Shown piece after piece: positions 1-7,220 of a stretch of DNA of 64,000 bases. Position 1 is the stretch's first letter, and each line of letters starts with the position of its first letter. Both the position numbers and the translations under genes were made by a program. Source of the stretch: Dyella sp. SG609 (GTDB lineage: Bacteria; Pseudomonadota; Gammaproteobacteria; Xanthomonadales; Rhodanobacteraceae); contig NZ_JAAZQJ010000012.1 of NCBI RefSeq assembly GCF_012275375.1, forward strand, positions 1 to 64,000, in the 5' to 3' direction. The notes beneath the pieces were generated by a model. The model was not told the DNA's origin. It worked only from the letters and a program-made list of their open reading frames with translations, and made no database searches.

Positions 1-243
1 GCCATGGACATCTGGGAGGCCTTGCGCCAATGATGTTCGAGGCGGCTAACTCAAAATCCAGTAGCTAACCGTCTACGAAAGCGGGGGCGTACCAGGGTTT
101 TCCGAATCGATTTGAACCGAAAGCGGGTACGCCCTGATCTGGGTTGCGCTGTGTGCTAGGTCAATAACGAGCTCAGGTTCACTCATGGCTTCAGAAGTGA
201 ATCTGCCTCCATCGAGTTGCAGTCCATAAGCTTGAGGTGAGTG
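1..243. other. Leading intergenic stretch, no assignable gene
   Basis: The first 33 bases can be read as the last codons of an upstream gene ending in TGA at 31-33, but too little is present to judge. The rest is comparatively AT-rich. It contains a nine-base inverted repeat, GGGCGTACC near position 86 and GGTACGCCC near 126, which could form a loose hairpin. A GAGG ribosome-binding motif at about 234-237 belongs to the next gene. Confidence 0.4.
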
Positions 244-651
244 ATGAACTATCGGCGCATCGCAGTCTTCTCGCTCTGCATACTTCTCGCCCTGATTGTT
301 CCGGGCACGATCCTCGCCGCGCTGTTGGGCTGGAGTCCTTCCCTTTTTGGCGATGGTTCGATGGCGATGAAGGGCAACTTTCGTCTACTCGAATATGTTC
401 TGACTGGCTTCGCTGCGATCTTTGTTTACACGTGGTTTCTGTGGCCGATCACCAAGCGATTGCTTGCCCATGCGCTTATAGCCTTCCTCGCAGTCGAGGC
501 GCTTCTACTCGTCTGCGGCTTACTCTTGGGCGGCTCAATCCCCGGCGTATTTGCAGTGCGCGCATTCTTGACTGATGCGCTCTATGCGGCTATTGGATGG
601 GTGCTGGTATATGGATGGCGAGCGGCGATGAAGAAGGGCGAGTTGGCCTGA
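244..651 (+). CDS. Small hypothetical inner-membrane protein
   Basis: The product is about 135 residues and very hydrophobic. About four membrane-spanning segments are visible, at roughly residues 6-28, 45-65, 72-95 and 105-125, with a short basic C-terminus (Arg-Ala-Ala-Met-Lys-Lys). I do not recognise the family and assign no function. The ATG at 244 is preferred over the adjoining GTG at 241 because a GAGG motif lies six bases upstream of it. The next gene, on the same strand, is the frameshifted one at 703. Base composition is less GC-rich than in the core of the window, in keeping with an accessory region. Confidence 0.6.
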   Translation: MNYRRIAVFSLCILLALIVPGTILAALLGWSPSLFGDGSMAMKGNFRLLEYVLTGFAAIFVYTWFLWPITKRLLAHALIAFLAVEALLLVCGLLLGGSIPGVFAVRAFLTDALYAAIGWVLVYGWRAAMKKGELA

Positions 652-702
652 CCTTGTAGCGGGCGCCGAATCGGCAACTCTCATACGGGACACTCAATAA
701 CG

Positions 703-1192
703 ATGAACCTCGCTCCATTGACACCTGTGGTAGTAGGCGCTGTCCTCGCAGCGGTCGGCGTTCTGAGATCTCGGGCTCGTCATCAAGTGGTCGACGGTCG
801 CCTTGTCTACAAATTCCCCCCCGGCGCTCGCTTACCTGATGTTCGGTATCGGACTTCTCTTCGTCGGCGCGCCTTTCTTGCCCGGCGCCGCTGGAAACAT
901 GGACTTCCTGAAGTTCGCGAGCTTCCTCTGGCTGTTCGCGCTGTTTGCGGCAAGCGTTGGCGCCTACTTTCTGAAGTATCGCGTGACGATCGAAGGTGGC
1001 CGCGTGTCCGTGGGCAGTTACTTCAAACGCGAGTTCTCCATATCTGACATCGTTGAAGTAAGGAGAATCGATGGGAGTCGAAGCGCTCAGCTTGAGATTT
1101 CGCTTCGCAATGGCCGCAACGTAACCATCTCAGGTCTGGTGGCTGACTTTGATAGCCTCGCCAGCCTGATTACTGGCCATGGCGGACGATAG
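703..1192 (+). pseudogene. Frameshifted PH-like small membrane protein (C7 run)
   Basis: Two overlapping reading frames together look like one membrane protein of about 162 residues. The first frame starts at ATG 703 and gives a hydrophobic segment, then HQVVDGRLVYKFP. The second continues as ALAYLMFGIGLLF, a second hydrophobic hairpin and a beta-rich tail (KYRVTIEGGRVSVGS and onward) resembling bacterial PH-like membrane proteins. The switch falls exactly in a run of seven C at about 815-821, and removing one C joins the frames. Without the join, the downstream frame would have to start at TTG 803 with no clear ribosome-binding site. It may be a true pseudogene, a homopolymer sequencing error or a phase-variable tract. 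Function is unknown. Confidence 0.6.
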
Positions 1193-1269
1193 TAGTTGGA
1201 TGGACTCGATCACCTAGGCTTTGCCGATACGCTTCCTGGCGCTTACGCGCCAGCGTGAGTCATGCATCT

Positions 1270-2187
1270 TCAATGCGCTTGAAGCAAGCCAAGCTTCAAC
1301 ATCTCACGTCGCAGTGCTTCAGAATTCCCTTCCTTCGGCCAGCCAATGACTTCTCCGGTCACCTTCCCATCCTTGAGAAAGATAAAGGTGGGTGTCTGCC
1401 AGATGCGAACCTCAGGCCAACCGTCGGCAGCGTAGGCGATAGTCATCGGCGTGCTGACGTGCTTTTTGTTCCAGTCCTGGAAAGGGGCGAGGTCGACGCC
1501 ACGGTCAGCCGGTGCTACCCATATAGACGCTGATCCAAAAGCCTTCGCCAAGGTGGCATCGGATTCGATGGCGGCCGTGGCGTTCTGTGTGAAATGGCAA
1601 AGTGGATGAGCCACCACGAGGATGCGGGCTCCGTTGTCGAGGTCGACTTGGCTTCCGGATACTTCATTGCCGATGGGGTCCACCTTTAGTACTGCGTGGC
1701 GCACGTCACCGACCGGCGCGCCACGATAGGCGATGGGCTTTGCCAAGCCCGCGTCCTGATGCCTGGCATAGAACGCTGCCATTTCATCGAATTTCCGGCC
1801 TTGGAACAGGGCGGCGTAGAATTTCTCGACTTCGCCGGCGGATGCATCGTGACGGTCTTCCAGCGCCGCGATGACCCGGCGAAGATCCGAAAGATGCGCA
1901 TCCGTGGTCTCGTAGAAATCCACGGATGCCGCTGCCATGAACATGGCGTGGAGGTCCCGAGATGTCACCTTGGCCAAGTCCGTCGACGCCACGCTCTTGA
2001 ACAGCTTGGCGTAGCTAGCGGAGATCAGATGGGCTCTGTCCTCGGACCCGGCGTTATCGCGCGATACCTTTTCGAGCTCCAGATAAGCCTTCTCCCAGCT
2101 GGTGAGCTCGTCGTCGCCTGCTCGCACCGAAACTGAAAAAAGAACGCTTGCGGTCACTACAAAGAAAAACAGCAGCCGAGCCAACAT
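1270..2187 (-). CDS. Exported thioredoxin-fold protein
   Basis: The product is about 305 residues with a classical signal peptide (residues 1-23, hydrophobic core LLFFFVVTASVLFSV, cleavage near VRA-GD). A mostly helical domain follows to about residue 160. The C-terminal part has the order of a thioredoxin fold: strand ILVVAHP, then LCHFTQNA where the CxxC would be, and later TPTFIFLKDGKVTGE with the cis-proline TPT. Only one cysteine is in the active-site position (C-H-F-T), so it is unlikely to be a standard dithiol oxidoreductase. The start is placed at 2187 because GGAGAGGA lies six bases before it. A 48-residue four-cysteine peptide gene and a GC-rich hairpin lie just upstream on the same strand, suggesting a shared transcript. 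The role is inferred: periplasmic redox or thiol handling. Confidence 0.7.
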   Translation of the reverse strand: MLARLLFFFVVTASVLFSVSVRAGDDELTSWEKAYLELEKVSRDNAGSEDRAHLISASYAKLFKSVASTDLAKVTSRDLHAMFMAAASVDFYETTDAHLSDLRRVIAALEDRHDASAGEVEKFYAALFQGRKFDEMAAFYARHQDAGLAKPIAYRGAPVGDVRHAVLKVDPIGNEVSGSQVDLDNGARILVVAHPLCHFTQNATAAIESDATLAKAFGSASIWVAPADRGVDLAPFQDWNKKHVSTPMTIAYAADGWPEVRIWQTPTFIFLKDGKVTGEVIGWPKEGNSEALRREMLKLGLLQAH

Positions 2188-2213
2188 GCAGATTCCTCTC
2201 CGACCCATCTAAG

Positions 2214-2239
2214 AAAGGGGGCGGGATACGCCCCCCTTT
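2214..2239 (-). terminator. Hairpin between peptide gene and thioredoxin-fold gene (attenuator-like)
   Basis: The stem AAAGGGGGCG at 2214-2223 pairs with CGCCCCCCTTT at 2229-2239 with one bulged C. In the minus-strand transcript it falls after the peptide stop and before the start at 2187, and it is followed by a short, weak U-rich stretch. It could partly terminate transcription so that the peptide is made in excess of the downstream protein. Confidence 0.5.
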
Positions 2240-2245
2240 CATCGT

Positions 2246-2392
2246 TCAACAATTGCTGGTGCACGCGGCCGTGTCGTCCGTCATGCAGGTATGACCACCC
2301 GCGCAGCGGTAGCCCTTCAGGGGCTCGAGCAGCGGCGTGATGCCAGTGGCATTCGTACGTACACCGTTCCTTTGCAGAGTATCGGTCGTCAT
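2246..2392 (-). CDS. 48-residue four-cysteine peptide, possible modified-peptide precursor
   Basis: This small gene encodes 48 residues: an uncharged-to-basic N-terminal half (MTTDTLQRNGVRTNATG), a PLLEPLKGYR stretch, then CAGGHTC and a tail rich in Thr and Cys ending AACTSNC. Cysteines are at residues 30, 36, 44 and 48, and a Gly-Gly pair is at 32-33. The ATG at 2392 follows AAGGGAG at suitable spacing. It has no signal peptide. The layout (leader-like half, GG, short Thr/Ser/Cys-rich tail) resembles ribosomally made modified peptide precursors, but no modification or transport gene is in the window. The cysteines could equally bind metal or form disulfides. The thioredoxin-fold gene downstream, separated by a hairpin, is the likely partner. 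Function is not known. Confidence 0.5.
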   Translation of the reverse strand: MTTDTLQRNGVRTNATGITPLLEPLKGYRCAGGHTCMTDDTAACTSNC

Positions 2393-2564
2393 GCGCTCCC
2401 TTCGGCTTTCCCCCTGCAATGAAGATTAAGGCGGTAGCGCATGAAGCATTCGGTGAATGCCGGTCGTAAAATATCGCGACAGAAATCATTGCACATTGCA
2501 GCCGAGCTCTCGCTTCGGACCACTTACCTCCTTGCAAGTGATGGATTCACTCATTACGCCCCAT

Positions 2565-2713
2565 CGTCATTCCGGCGCAGGCCGGAATCCAGTGACAGAA
2601 ATGCCCGATGATCGCGCTGTCGCAAAGACGCAACGTCTCAGCCGCAATAGCGCACACGGATCGCTTCGATCAAACCATACCGCCACTGGATTCCGGCCTA
2701 CGCCGGAATGACG
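2565..2713. repeat. Paired palindromic repeat, family A (REPIN-like), copy 1
   Basis: Two inverted copies of a roughly 28-base palindromic unit (CGTCATTCCGGCGCAGGCCG and its inverse) enclose about 90 bases. The ends are CGTCATTC at the left and GAATGACG at the right. The same unit, with minor changes, occurs at 44311-44446, 49815-49937 and as a single arm at 56975-57009. The arrangement matches non-autonomous REP doublets mobilised by RAYT-type transposases in other bacteria. No such transposase is in the window. Confidence 0.85.
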
Positions 2714-2744
2714 AGCAAGAACATCAGTCAGGGCTCACCGGCAG

Positions 2745-2811
2745 TTAGACCTTCGCTTGCACCTGCTGCCACTGCATCCGCAGATGCGTCTGCGCCGCGC
2801 ACCGCGTGTGC
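2745..2811 (-). pseudogene. C-terminal remnant of a second copy of the gene at 2866-3171
   Basis: Read on the minus strand, this stretch gives TRCAAQTHLRMQWQQVQAKV followed by a stop. That closely matches the C-terminal part of the neighbouring intact gene (MRCAVQAHLRMQWEQVRGEV). No start or N-terminal part is present, and the family A repeat lies immediately beyond its 3' end. It looks like the decayed end of a tandem duplicate. Confidence 0.65.
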
Positions 2812-2865
2812 ACACATTGGGGAGCAAAAATTGCCAGGAGGGCAGGAGTAGTTAATTGGAGACAA

Positions 2866-3171
2866 TCATGGCTCCGCGGCTTCGGACTCCACCTCCCCCC
2901 GCACCTGCTCCCACTGCATCCTCAAATGCGCCTGCACCGCGCACCGCATGCCCATATCGATAAACACCCCAATCCCCTCCAACATCACCGGCAGCCGGTC
3001 CGCATCGACCTCGCCGCCTTCTCGCACCAGCTCCGCCAACAACCGGACCGAGCTGCACGCGTACTGCAACCACTCCGTGGCGTCATTCAACAGCGCATCC
3101 GGCCCCGCCTCCGGGTCGGTGTAGTAGATGGCGTGGCGCACGATCCAGGGTTCGCCGAAAACAGTGTCCAT
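2866..3171 (-). CDS. Small conserved hypothetical protein, DUF3077-like helical protein
   Basis: The product is about 101 residues, acidic and predicted all-helical, with no signal peptide or membrane segment. It opens MDTVFGEPWIVRHAIYYTDP, then has a helix LLNDATEWLQYACSSVRLLA and a C-terminal helix with a conserved-looking LRMQWEQV. Small proteins of this shape are common in xanthomonads and pseudomonads and have no assigned role. The ATG at 3171 is chosen over the upstream TTG because AAGGAG lies six bases before it. A truncated second copy lies just downstream at 2745-2811. The resemblance to DUF3077 is from memory of the family shape and is tentative. Confidence 0.6.
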   Translation of the reverse strand: MDTVFGEPWIVRHAIYYTDPEAGPDALLNDATEWLQYACSSVRLLAELVREGGEVDADRLPVMLEGIGVFIDMGMRCAVQAHLRMQWEQVRGEVESEAAEP

Positions 3172-3922
3172 AAGCAACTCCTTGCTGGATGCCGCGGCCC
3201 TCGTCCGAGAACGGCACGCCGCTGAAAGCTCGGCGTGCCGCGACCATACGGACTCGAGGGGTCACCGGAGGCCCACAGGATGGGCGCCGGGCGGCTTGAT
3301 GGATGAAATGTGTGGCGGTGTCAGGAGGTTTCGCCGTCGCGCAAGGCGACGTGCCGGGTAAGACGGCTCGGAATCTTTCCTGCGAAAACTCTTAAACCGC
3401 GGTGCTTCAACCGTGTCCGCGTGGTCGTCGGACAGCCCGAGTGGGTGGTGAGGATGCCGCCGAGGGGATCGGCGGGCGGCCGTGTGCCGTATGATCTGGG
3501 GTAGCCATGATCAACTCTCTTTCAGTTGGTGATGGTCAGCGGGTCAGGGGTGTTGACGCACCCTTGGCCCGCGCTCTCACGACATTGCTGCCATGGTTGC
3601 CCGCGACGCGTCTTCAGCAACAACGCGGGCAACGCGAAGAAAACTAGCAAAGCAACCTGGGGTTGTCTGTAGTCCGGCACCCGCATCGCAACCGCGATGC
3701 CGCAAAAGCTGCATGGATGCGTACTTTGCCAACTGCATTTCGGTCTAATCCGAGTGTCGGAAGCAGAGGGGAATGGGGAGATACCATTGACCTTTAGCTC
3801 TAGTGGCTCGGCTCAAGCCGATGGCCCTCCACTCCGCCAGCGTGTGCAATGCGGAGAATTCTCAACGGATCATTCGCCATCCGCTTCGACAGACGGATCG
3901 CGCGTATCAGGGACAAGGCCAT
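3172..3922. other. Gene-poor stretch with hairpins and a possible 33-residue ORF
   Basis: No convincing gene is seen over about 750 bases. The minus strand holds a 33-codon frame from ATG 3508 to a stop at 3407, with AGAGAG upstream of its start. Its product is rich in Pro and Arg and unlike anything I recognise. A nine-base inverted repeat, TTGCCCGCG at 3597-3605 with CGCGGGCAA at 3624-3632, could form an RNA hairpin. The 5' regions of the genes at 3171 (minus) and 3923 (plus) face each other here, so promoters for both are expected. Confidence 0.4.
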
Positions 3923-4318
3923 ATGCCAATCGAGAATGAAGTCTTCGAGAACTGCGCACCAGAAGAGATTTCCTGGGAAGATCAGGTCTTCGTCTTCTGC
4001 ACCTTTCGCGGGATCCGTGGCGAAGGCTTGCATAACGATGCTTCCTTTATCGACTGCACCTTTGAACAATGCGATTTCTATCTATGCATGTTCAACGTGG
4101 CGGCCTTAGTCGGCGTCACCTTCAAGCATTGCGACTTCCATGGAGGCTCGTTCGCCGGCTGCCGGCTGGTCGAATGTGTATTCGATAATTGCAACTTCGG
4201 GAATGACAACATGGGCGGAGAGTGGAGAGCCGACGGCTCCCGTTGGTACGGATGCAGCCAGCGGGATTGCGAAGGGTTGGATACCGAGCTGGTTCCCGTA
4301 AGGAGTTTGGATTGCTAG
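3923..4318 (+). CDS. Pentapeptide-repeat protein
   Basis: The product is about 131 residues. From residue 25 on it shows repeated five-residue units with a central Phe or Leu (CTFRG, CTFEQ, CDFYL, CMFNV, VTFKH, CDFHG, GSFAG, CRLVE, CVFDN, CNFGN), giving the right-handed square beta-helix of the pentapeptide-repeat superfamily. Many units carry Cys at the first position. Such proteins include gyrase-protecting DNA mimics, effectors and immunity proteins; nothing here selects one. The ATG at 3923 is preferred to upstream in-frame starts because AAGG precedes it and the repeat fold begins soon after. A strong terminator follows at 4393-4428. GC content is lower than in the core genes. Confidence 0.75.
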   Translation: MPIENEVFENCAPEEISWEDQVFVFCTFRGIRGEGLHNDASFIDCTFEQCDFYLCMFNVAALVGVTFKHCDFHGGSFAGCRLVECVFDNCNFGNDNMGGEWRADGSRWYGCSQRDCEGLDTELVPVRSLDC

Positions 4319-4392
4319 CGCTGTGCATCAAAGAGGCCGAAGCTGGTCAAGGTGGAATAACGGCACCCGCCCCCCTTGGCAACAAAAGAGAT

Positions 4393-4428
4393 GGCGGTAA
4401 TCCAGTGAAGTGATTACCGCCGTTTTTT
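4393..4428 (+). terminator. Rho-independent terminator
   Basis: A perfect ten-base stem, GGCGGTAATC at 4393-4402 and GATTACCGCC at 4412-4421, with a nine-base loop is followed by TTTTTT at 4423-4428. It ends transcription of the pentapeptide-repeat gene. Confidence 0.9.
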
Positions 4429-4532
4429 ACGGGCAATCCGGCCCAGGCGCACCCCACACCTCCTGTGGTAAACAAGCCGGCGGTAGTCTGCCCAGCCTCC
4501 GTCGCCGCACCGCCAAGGAAAGGATCCGGTCC

Positions 4533-6062
4533 ATGACGTTCCGCATCGCGCCTTACGCATTCGCCGCCGCTTCAACGCTTTTCAGCCTGTCGTCCTTCGC
4601 CGCCACCGGATCGCCCCGTCACGCCGGCGAGACGGTGATCGAAACCGGCGTCGCCGCGGCCAACGACGGCACCACCATGCCCTACGAAATCGGCACGCTC
4701 TACGTGCCGGAGAACCGCGCCAAACCCGGCAGCCGGCTGATCGGCGTCGGCTTTGCGCGGGTCAAGGCGGCGCACCCCACCAAGGCGCCGCCGATCGTGC
4801 TGCTGGTGGGCGGCCCGGGCGTCACCATGCTGGACATCGTGCTCGACCGCGACGACACCGCGCGGCGGCGTGTCAAAGCCTGGCAGGCCTATGCGCAGGT
4901 GGCCGACCTGATCGTGATCGAGCAGCGCGGCTATACGCTGCGCGGCGACCGCATGGAAATCCCCAGCAAGGCCTTGCCACTGGACCGGCCCACTGTGGCG
5001 GCCGACGATATCGACGTCACCCGCGACCTGGCCCGGCGCGCGCAGGCCGCGTATCCGCAGGCCGATCTCTCCGGTTATTCCATTAACGAGATTGCCGATG
5101 ACGTGGCCGATCTCAGCCACGCGCTCGGCTACGACAAAATCAGCGCGCTCGGTGCGAGCTTCGGTTCGCAATGGGCATTCGCCGTGATGAAAGCCCATCC
5201 GGGGCTGGTGGCGCGCGCGGTGATTACCTCGGCCGAGCCGCTCGATTACGGCTACGACATGCCTTCGCAGGTCTACGCCGTCTATCAGCGCATCGCGTGG
5301 GAAGCGGACCAGGACCCCGCGCTGAAACCCTGGCTGCCGGCGGGCGGCCTGGTTGCCGCCATGTGGGAGGTGCGCGAACGCCTGGCCAAGGCGCCGGTCA
5401 CCGTCACGGTGAAAGACGCCAACGGCAAAACGCAGCGCGTGGTGCTCGGCGTGGAGGATTACCAATCCGCATTGCTCGACGCCTCGCAGCACGCCGCCAC
5501 CTTCCCGCGCTTCGTACTCAATCTCTATCACCGGCATTACGACGCCTGGGCCAAGGACGCCGTGGCCGCCCGCGCGGGCGAGCCGCGTTCGCTGATCAAT
5601 CCGCTGATCAATATCGGCCTGGATATGAGCGCCGAGCGCAAGGCGCTGCTGCGCACCGACCCCGCGCTGCCGATAATCGGCAGCTGGAATTTCGCCGGTT
5701 ATCTGGCGACCAAGGGCGAGTGGGCCACGCCGGATGCCGGCGACAGCTTCCGGCGCCCGGTGCGGGACACGACACCCGTATTGTTCGTGCAGGGCGATTG
5801 GGATCCATCGACGCCGATGGAAAACACCCTCGCCATGCTCCCCTGGTTCCCCAACGCCCGCATGATGATCCTGCATCGCGCGCAGCATGGCGGGACGTTC
5901 CAGTGGCTGCGCACGCGTCCGGAGTTGGCGGCGAAGGTGTATGACTTTCTGCGGACGGGGGAATTCGGGGATCTGCCGAGTGAGGCGGCGTTGGATGCGG
6001 TGGCGTTTGAGAAGCCGGATGTGGCGGTGCCGAAAGGTTCGGGGACAGGCAAGCGGGAATAA
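4533..6062 (+). CDS. Secreted alpha/beta hydrolase, S33 aminopeptidase-like
   Basis: The product is about 509 residues with a signal peptide (MTFRIAPYAFAAASTLFSLS, cleavage near SFA-AT). The core is an alpha/beta hydrolase. VLLVGGPGVT forms the oxyanion-side loop, GASFGS carries the nucleophile serine, GDWDPSTP the acidic residue and RAQHGG the histidine, in the usual order. Length and the split cap region match S33-type prolyl/tripeptidyl aminopeptidase-like hydrolases, which release N-terminal residues from peptides; the actual substrate cannot be told. The ATG at 4533 has AAAGGA nine bases upstream and gives a clean signal peptide, unlike in-frame starts further upstream that run into the preceding terminator. 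Confidence 0.8.
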   Translation: MTFRIAPYAFAAASTLFSLSSFAATGSPRHAGETVIETGVAAANDGTTMPYEIGTLYVPENRAKPGSRLIGVGFARVKAAHPTKAPPIVLLVGGPGVTMLDIVLDRDDTARRRVKAWQAYAQVADLIVIEQRGYTLRGDRMEIPSKALPLDRPTVAADDIDVTRDLARRAQAAYPQADLSGYSINEIADDVADLSHALGYDKISALGASFGSQWAFAVMKAHPGLVARAVITSAEPLDYGYDMPSQVYAVYQRIAWEADQDPALKPWLPAGGLVAAMWEVRERLAKAPVTVTVKDANGKTQRVVLGVEDYQSALLDASQHAATFPRFVLNLYHRHYDAWAKDAVAARAGEPRSLINPLINIGLDMSAERKALLRTDPALPIIGSWNFAGYLATKGEWATPDAGDSFRRPVRDTTPVLFVQGDWDPSTPMENTLAMLPWFPNARMMILHRAQHGGTFQWLRTRPELAAKVYDFLRTGEFGDLPSEAALDAVAFEKPDVAVPKGSGTGKRE

Positions 6063-6125
6063 CTATCCGCTCCGCCGATTCAGCACTGTTGCATTGCGCT
6101 TTAACTTAAATACCAGGGGAAGAAC

Positions 6126-6746
6126 ATGGAAAACACATCAGGCGGCGGCCGCAAAGCAGTCGTACCGCCGGAAATCGACAACTGGAACTGGGGCGCTTTC
6201 TTCCTCACCTGGATCTGGGGCGCGGCAAACAACACGCCCATCGCGTTCCTTATGTTCGTGCCCATCGTCAATATCCCGATGTGGGTCATTCTTGGCATCA
6301 AGGGCAGCGCGTGGGCATGGCAGAACAAGCGCTGGGAAAGCGTGGAGGCTTTCAAGCGCTCGCAGCGCAAATGGGCCATGTGGGGCCCGGTTGTCCTGGT
6401 CGCGCTCGTACTGGCGGTCGGCGGCCTCTTCTGGAGCGTCATTTCCATCATGAAAAGCTCCGATGCCTACAAGCTCGCTGTCAGCGAGGTGCAGGCCAGT
6501 ACCGAGGTGTCGCAGCTCTTGGGTACGCCCATCACACCAGGCATCCCTACCGGCAGCATCCAGGTGTCGGGCGCTGATGGAAGGGCCAACCTCGCTTTCA
6601 ATGTGGAAGGCCCCAAGGGCAAAGGCAGGGTCTACATTCTGGCGGTGGAGGCCATGGGGAAGTGGCACCTGAATCAGGCGGTGTTCGAAGACGATGCGAC
6701 AAAAAATCGGATCGACCTGAACGCGCAAAGCGATAGCGAGAAGTAA
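6126..6746 (+). CDS. Membrane protein with Coa1-like C-terminal domain
   Basis: The product is 206 residues. The N-terminal half has a Trp-rich amphipathic start (NWNWGAFFLTWIWG), a membrane segment around residues 35-58 and another around 85-110. The C-terminal half (residues 115-195) has the pattern of the cytochrome c oxidase assembly factor Coa1/Tim21-like fold: a helix, then ...LLGTPITPGI...GSIQVSG...ANLAFNVEGPKGKGRVYI...GKWHLNQAVF. Bacterial members are usually of unknown role; involvement in oxidase assembly is not shown here. Start choice is supported by AGGGGAAGA just before the ATG. Confidence 0.7.
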   Translation: MENTSGGGRKAVVPPEIDNWNWGAFFLTWIWGAANNTPIAFLMFVPIVNIPMWVILGIKGSAWAWQNKRWESVEAFKRSQRKWAMWGPVVLVALVLAVGGLFWSVISIMKSSDAYKLAVSEVQASTEVSQLLGTPITPGIPTGSIQVSGADGRANLAFNVEGPKGKGRVYILAVEAMGKWHLNQAVFEDDATKNRIDLNAQSDSEK

Positions 6747-6768
6747 CGGCCGCTCGGAGACAAGGTAC

Positions 6769-7206
6769 ATGGCCATCAAACGAATGGACAACATAGGCAT
6801 CGTCGTCGAAGACCTCGATGCGACCATCGCCTTCTTCCGCGAGCTTGGCCTCAATCTCGAAGGCCGCGCCACCATCGAAGGCGAATGGGCCGGCCGCGTC
6901 ACGGGCCTGGGCGACCAGCATGTCGAGATCGCCATGATGAGCACGCCGGACGGCCATAGCCGGCTCGAACTTTCCCGCTTTCTCGCGCCGGCTGTCGTCG
7001 CGGATCACCGCAACGCTCCGGTGAATGCCCTGGGCTATCTGCGCGTGATGTTTGCCGTGGACGACCTTAATGACACGCTCGAACGGCTGTGCAAGCACGG
7101 CGCGCAGCTGGTGGGTGAGGTGGTCGACTACGGGAACGTTTATCGGCTGTGCTATATCCGCGGGCCTGAGGGCTTGCTCATCGGGCTGGCCCAGGAGCTC
7201 GGATAA
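6769..7206 (+). CDS. VOC-family (glyoxalase/bleomycin-resistance fold) protein
   Basis: The product is 145 residues with the paired beta-alpha-beta-beta-beta modules of the vicinal oxygen chelate fold. The first module is RMDNIGIVVEDLDATIAFF...LELSRF and the second GYLRVMFAVDDLNDTLERL...YIRGPEGLLIGLAQEL. The usual first metal ligand His is replaced by Asn in MDNIGIVV, while a Glu is present in RLELSRF and another in GPEG, so metal use is uncertain. Family members act as isomerases, dioxygenases or binding proteins; this one cannot be assigned a substrate. It follows the Coa1-like gene by 22 bases and precedes the beta-lactamase-like gene by 14. Confidence 0.75.
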   Translation: MAIKRMDNIGIVVEDLDATIAFFRELGLNLEGRATIEGEWAGRVTGLGDQHVEIAMMSTPDGHSRLELSRFLAPAVVADHRNAPVNALGYLRVMFAVDDLNDTLERLCKHGAQLVGEVVDYGNVYRLCYIRGPEGLLIGLAQELG

Positions 7207-7220
7207 GGGAAGGGAAGGCC

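Noticed and set aside
1-33. End of an upstream coding gene
   Set aside because: Only ten codons are visible, too few to support a call.
803-1192. Independent 129-residue gene starting at TTG 803
   Set aside because: No ribosome-binding site, and the hydrophobic sequence continues naturally from the frame starting at 703 if one C is removed.
2246-2392. Confident lanthipeptide precursor call
   Set aside because: No lanthipeptide synthetase, protease or transporter gene lies within the window; only the general layout is suggestive.
2457-2711. 84-codon plus-strand frame
   Set aside because: It is mostly made of the family A repeat doublet.
3923-4318. Quinolone-resistance (Qnr) protein
   Set aside because: The pentapeptide part is short, Cys-rich and lacks the full-length Qnr pattern.
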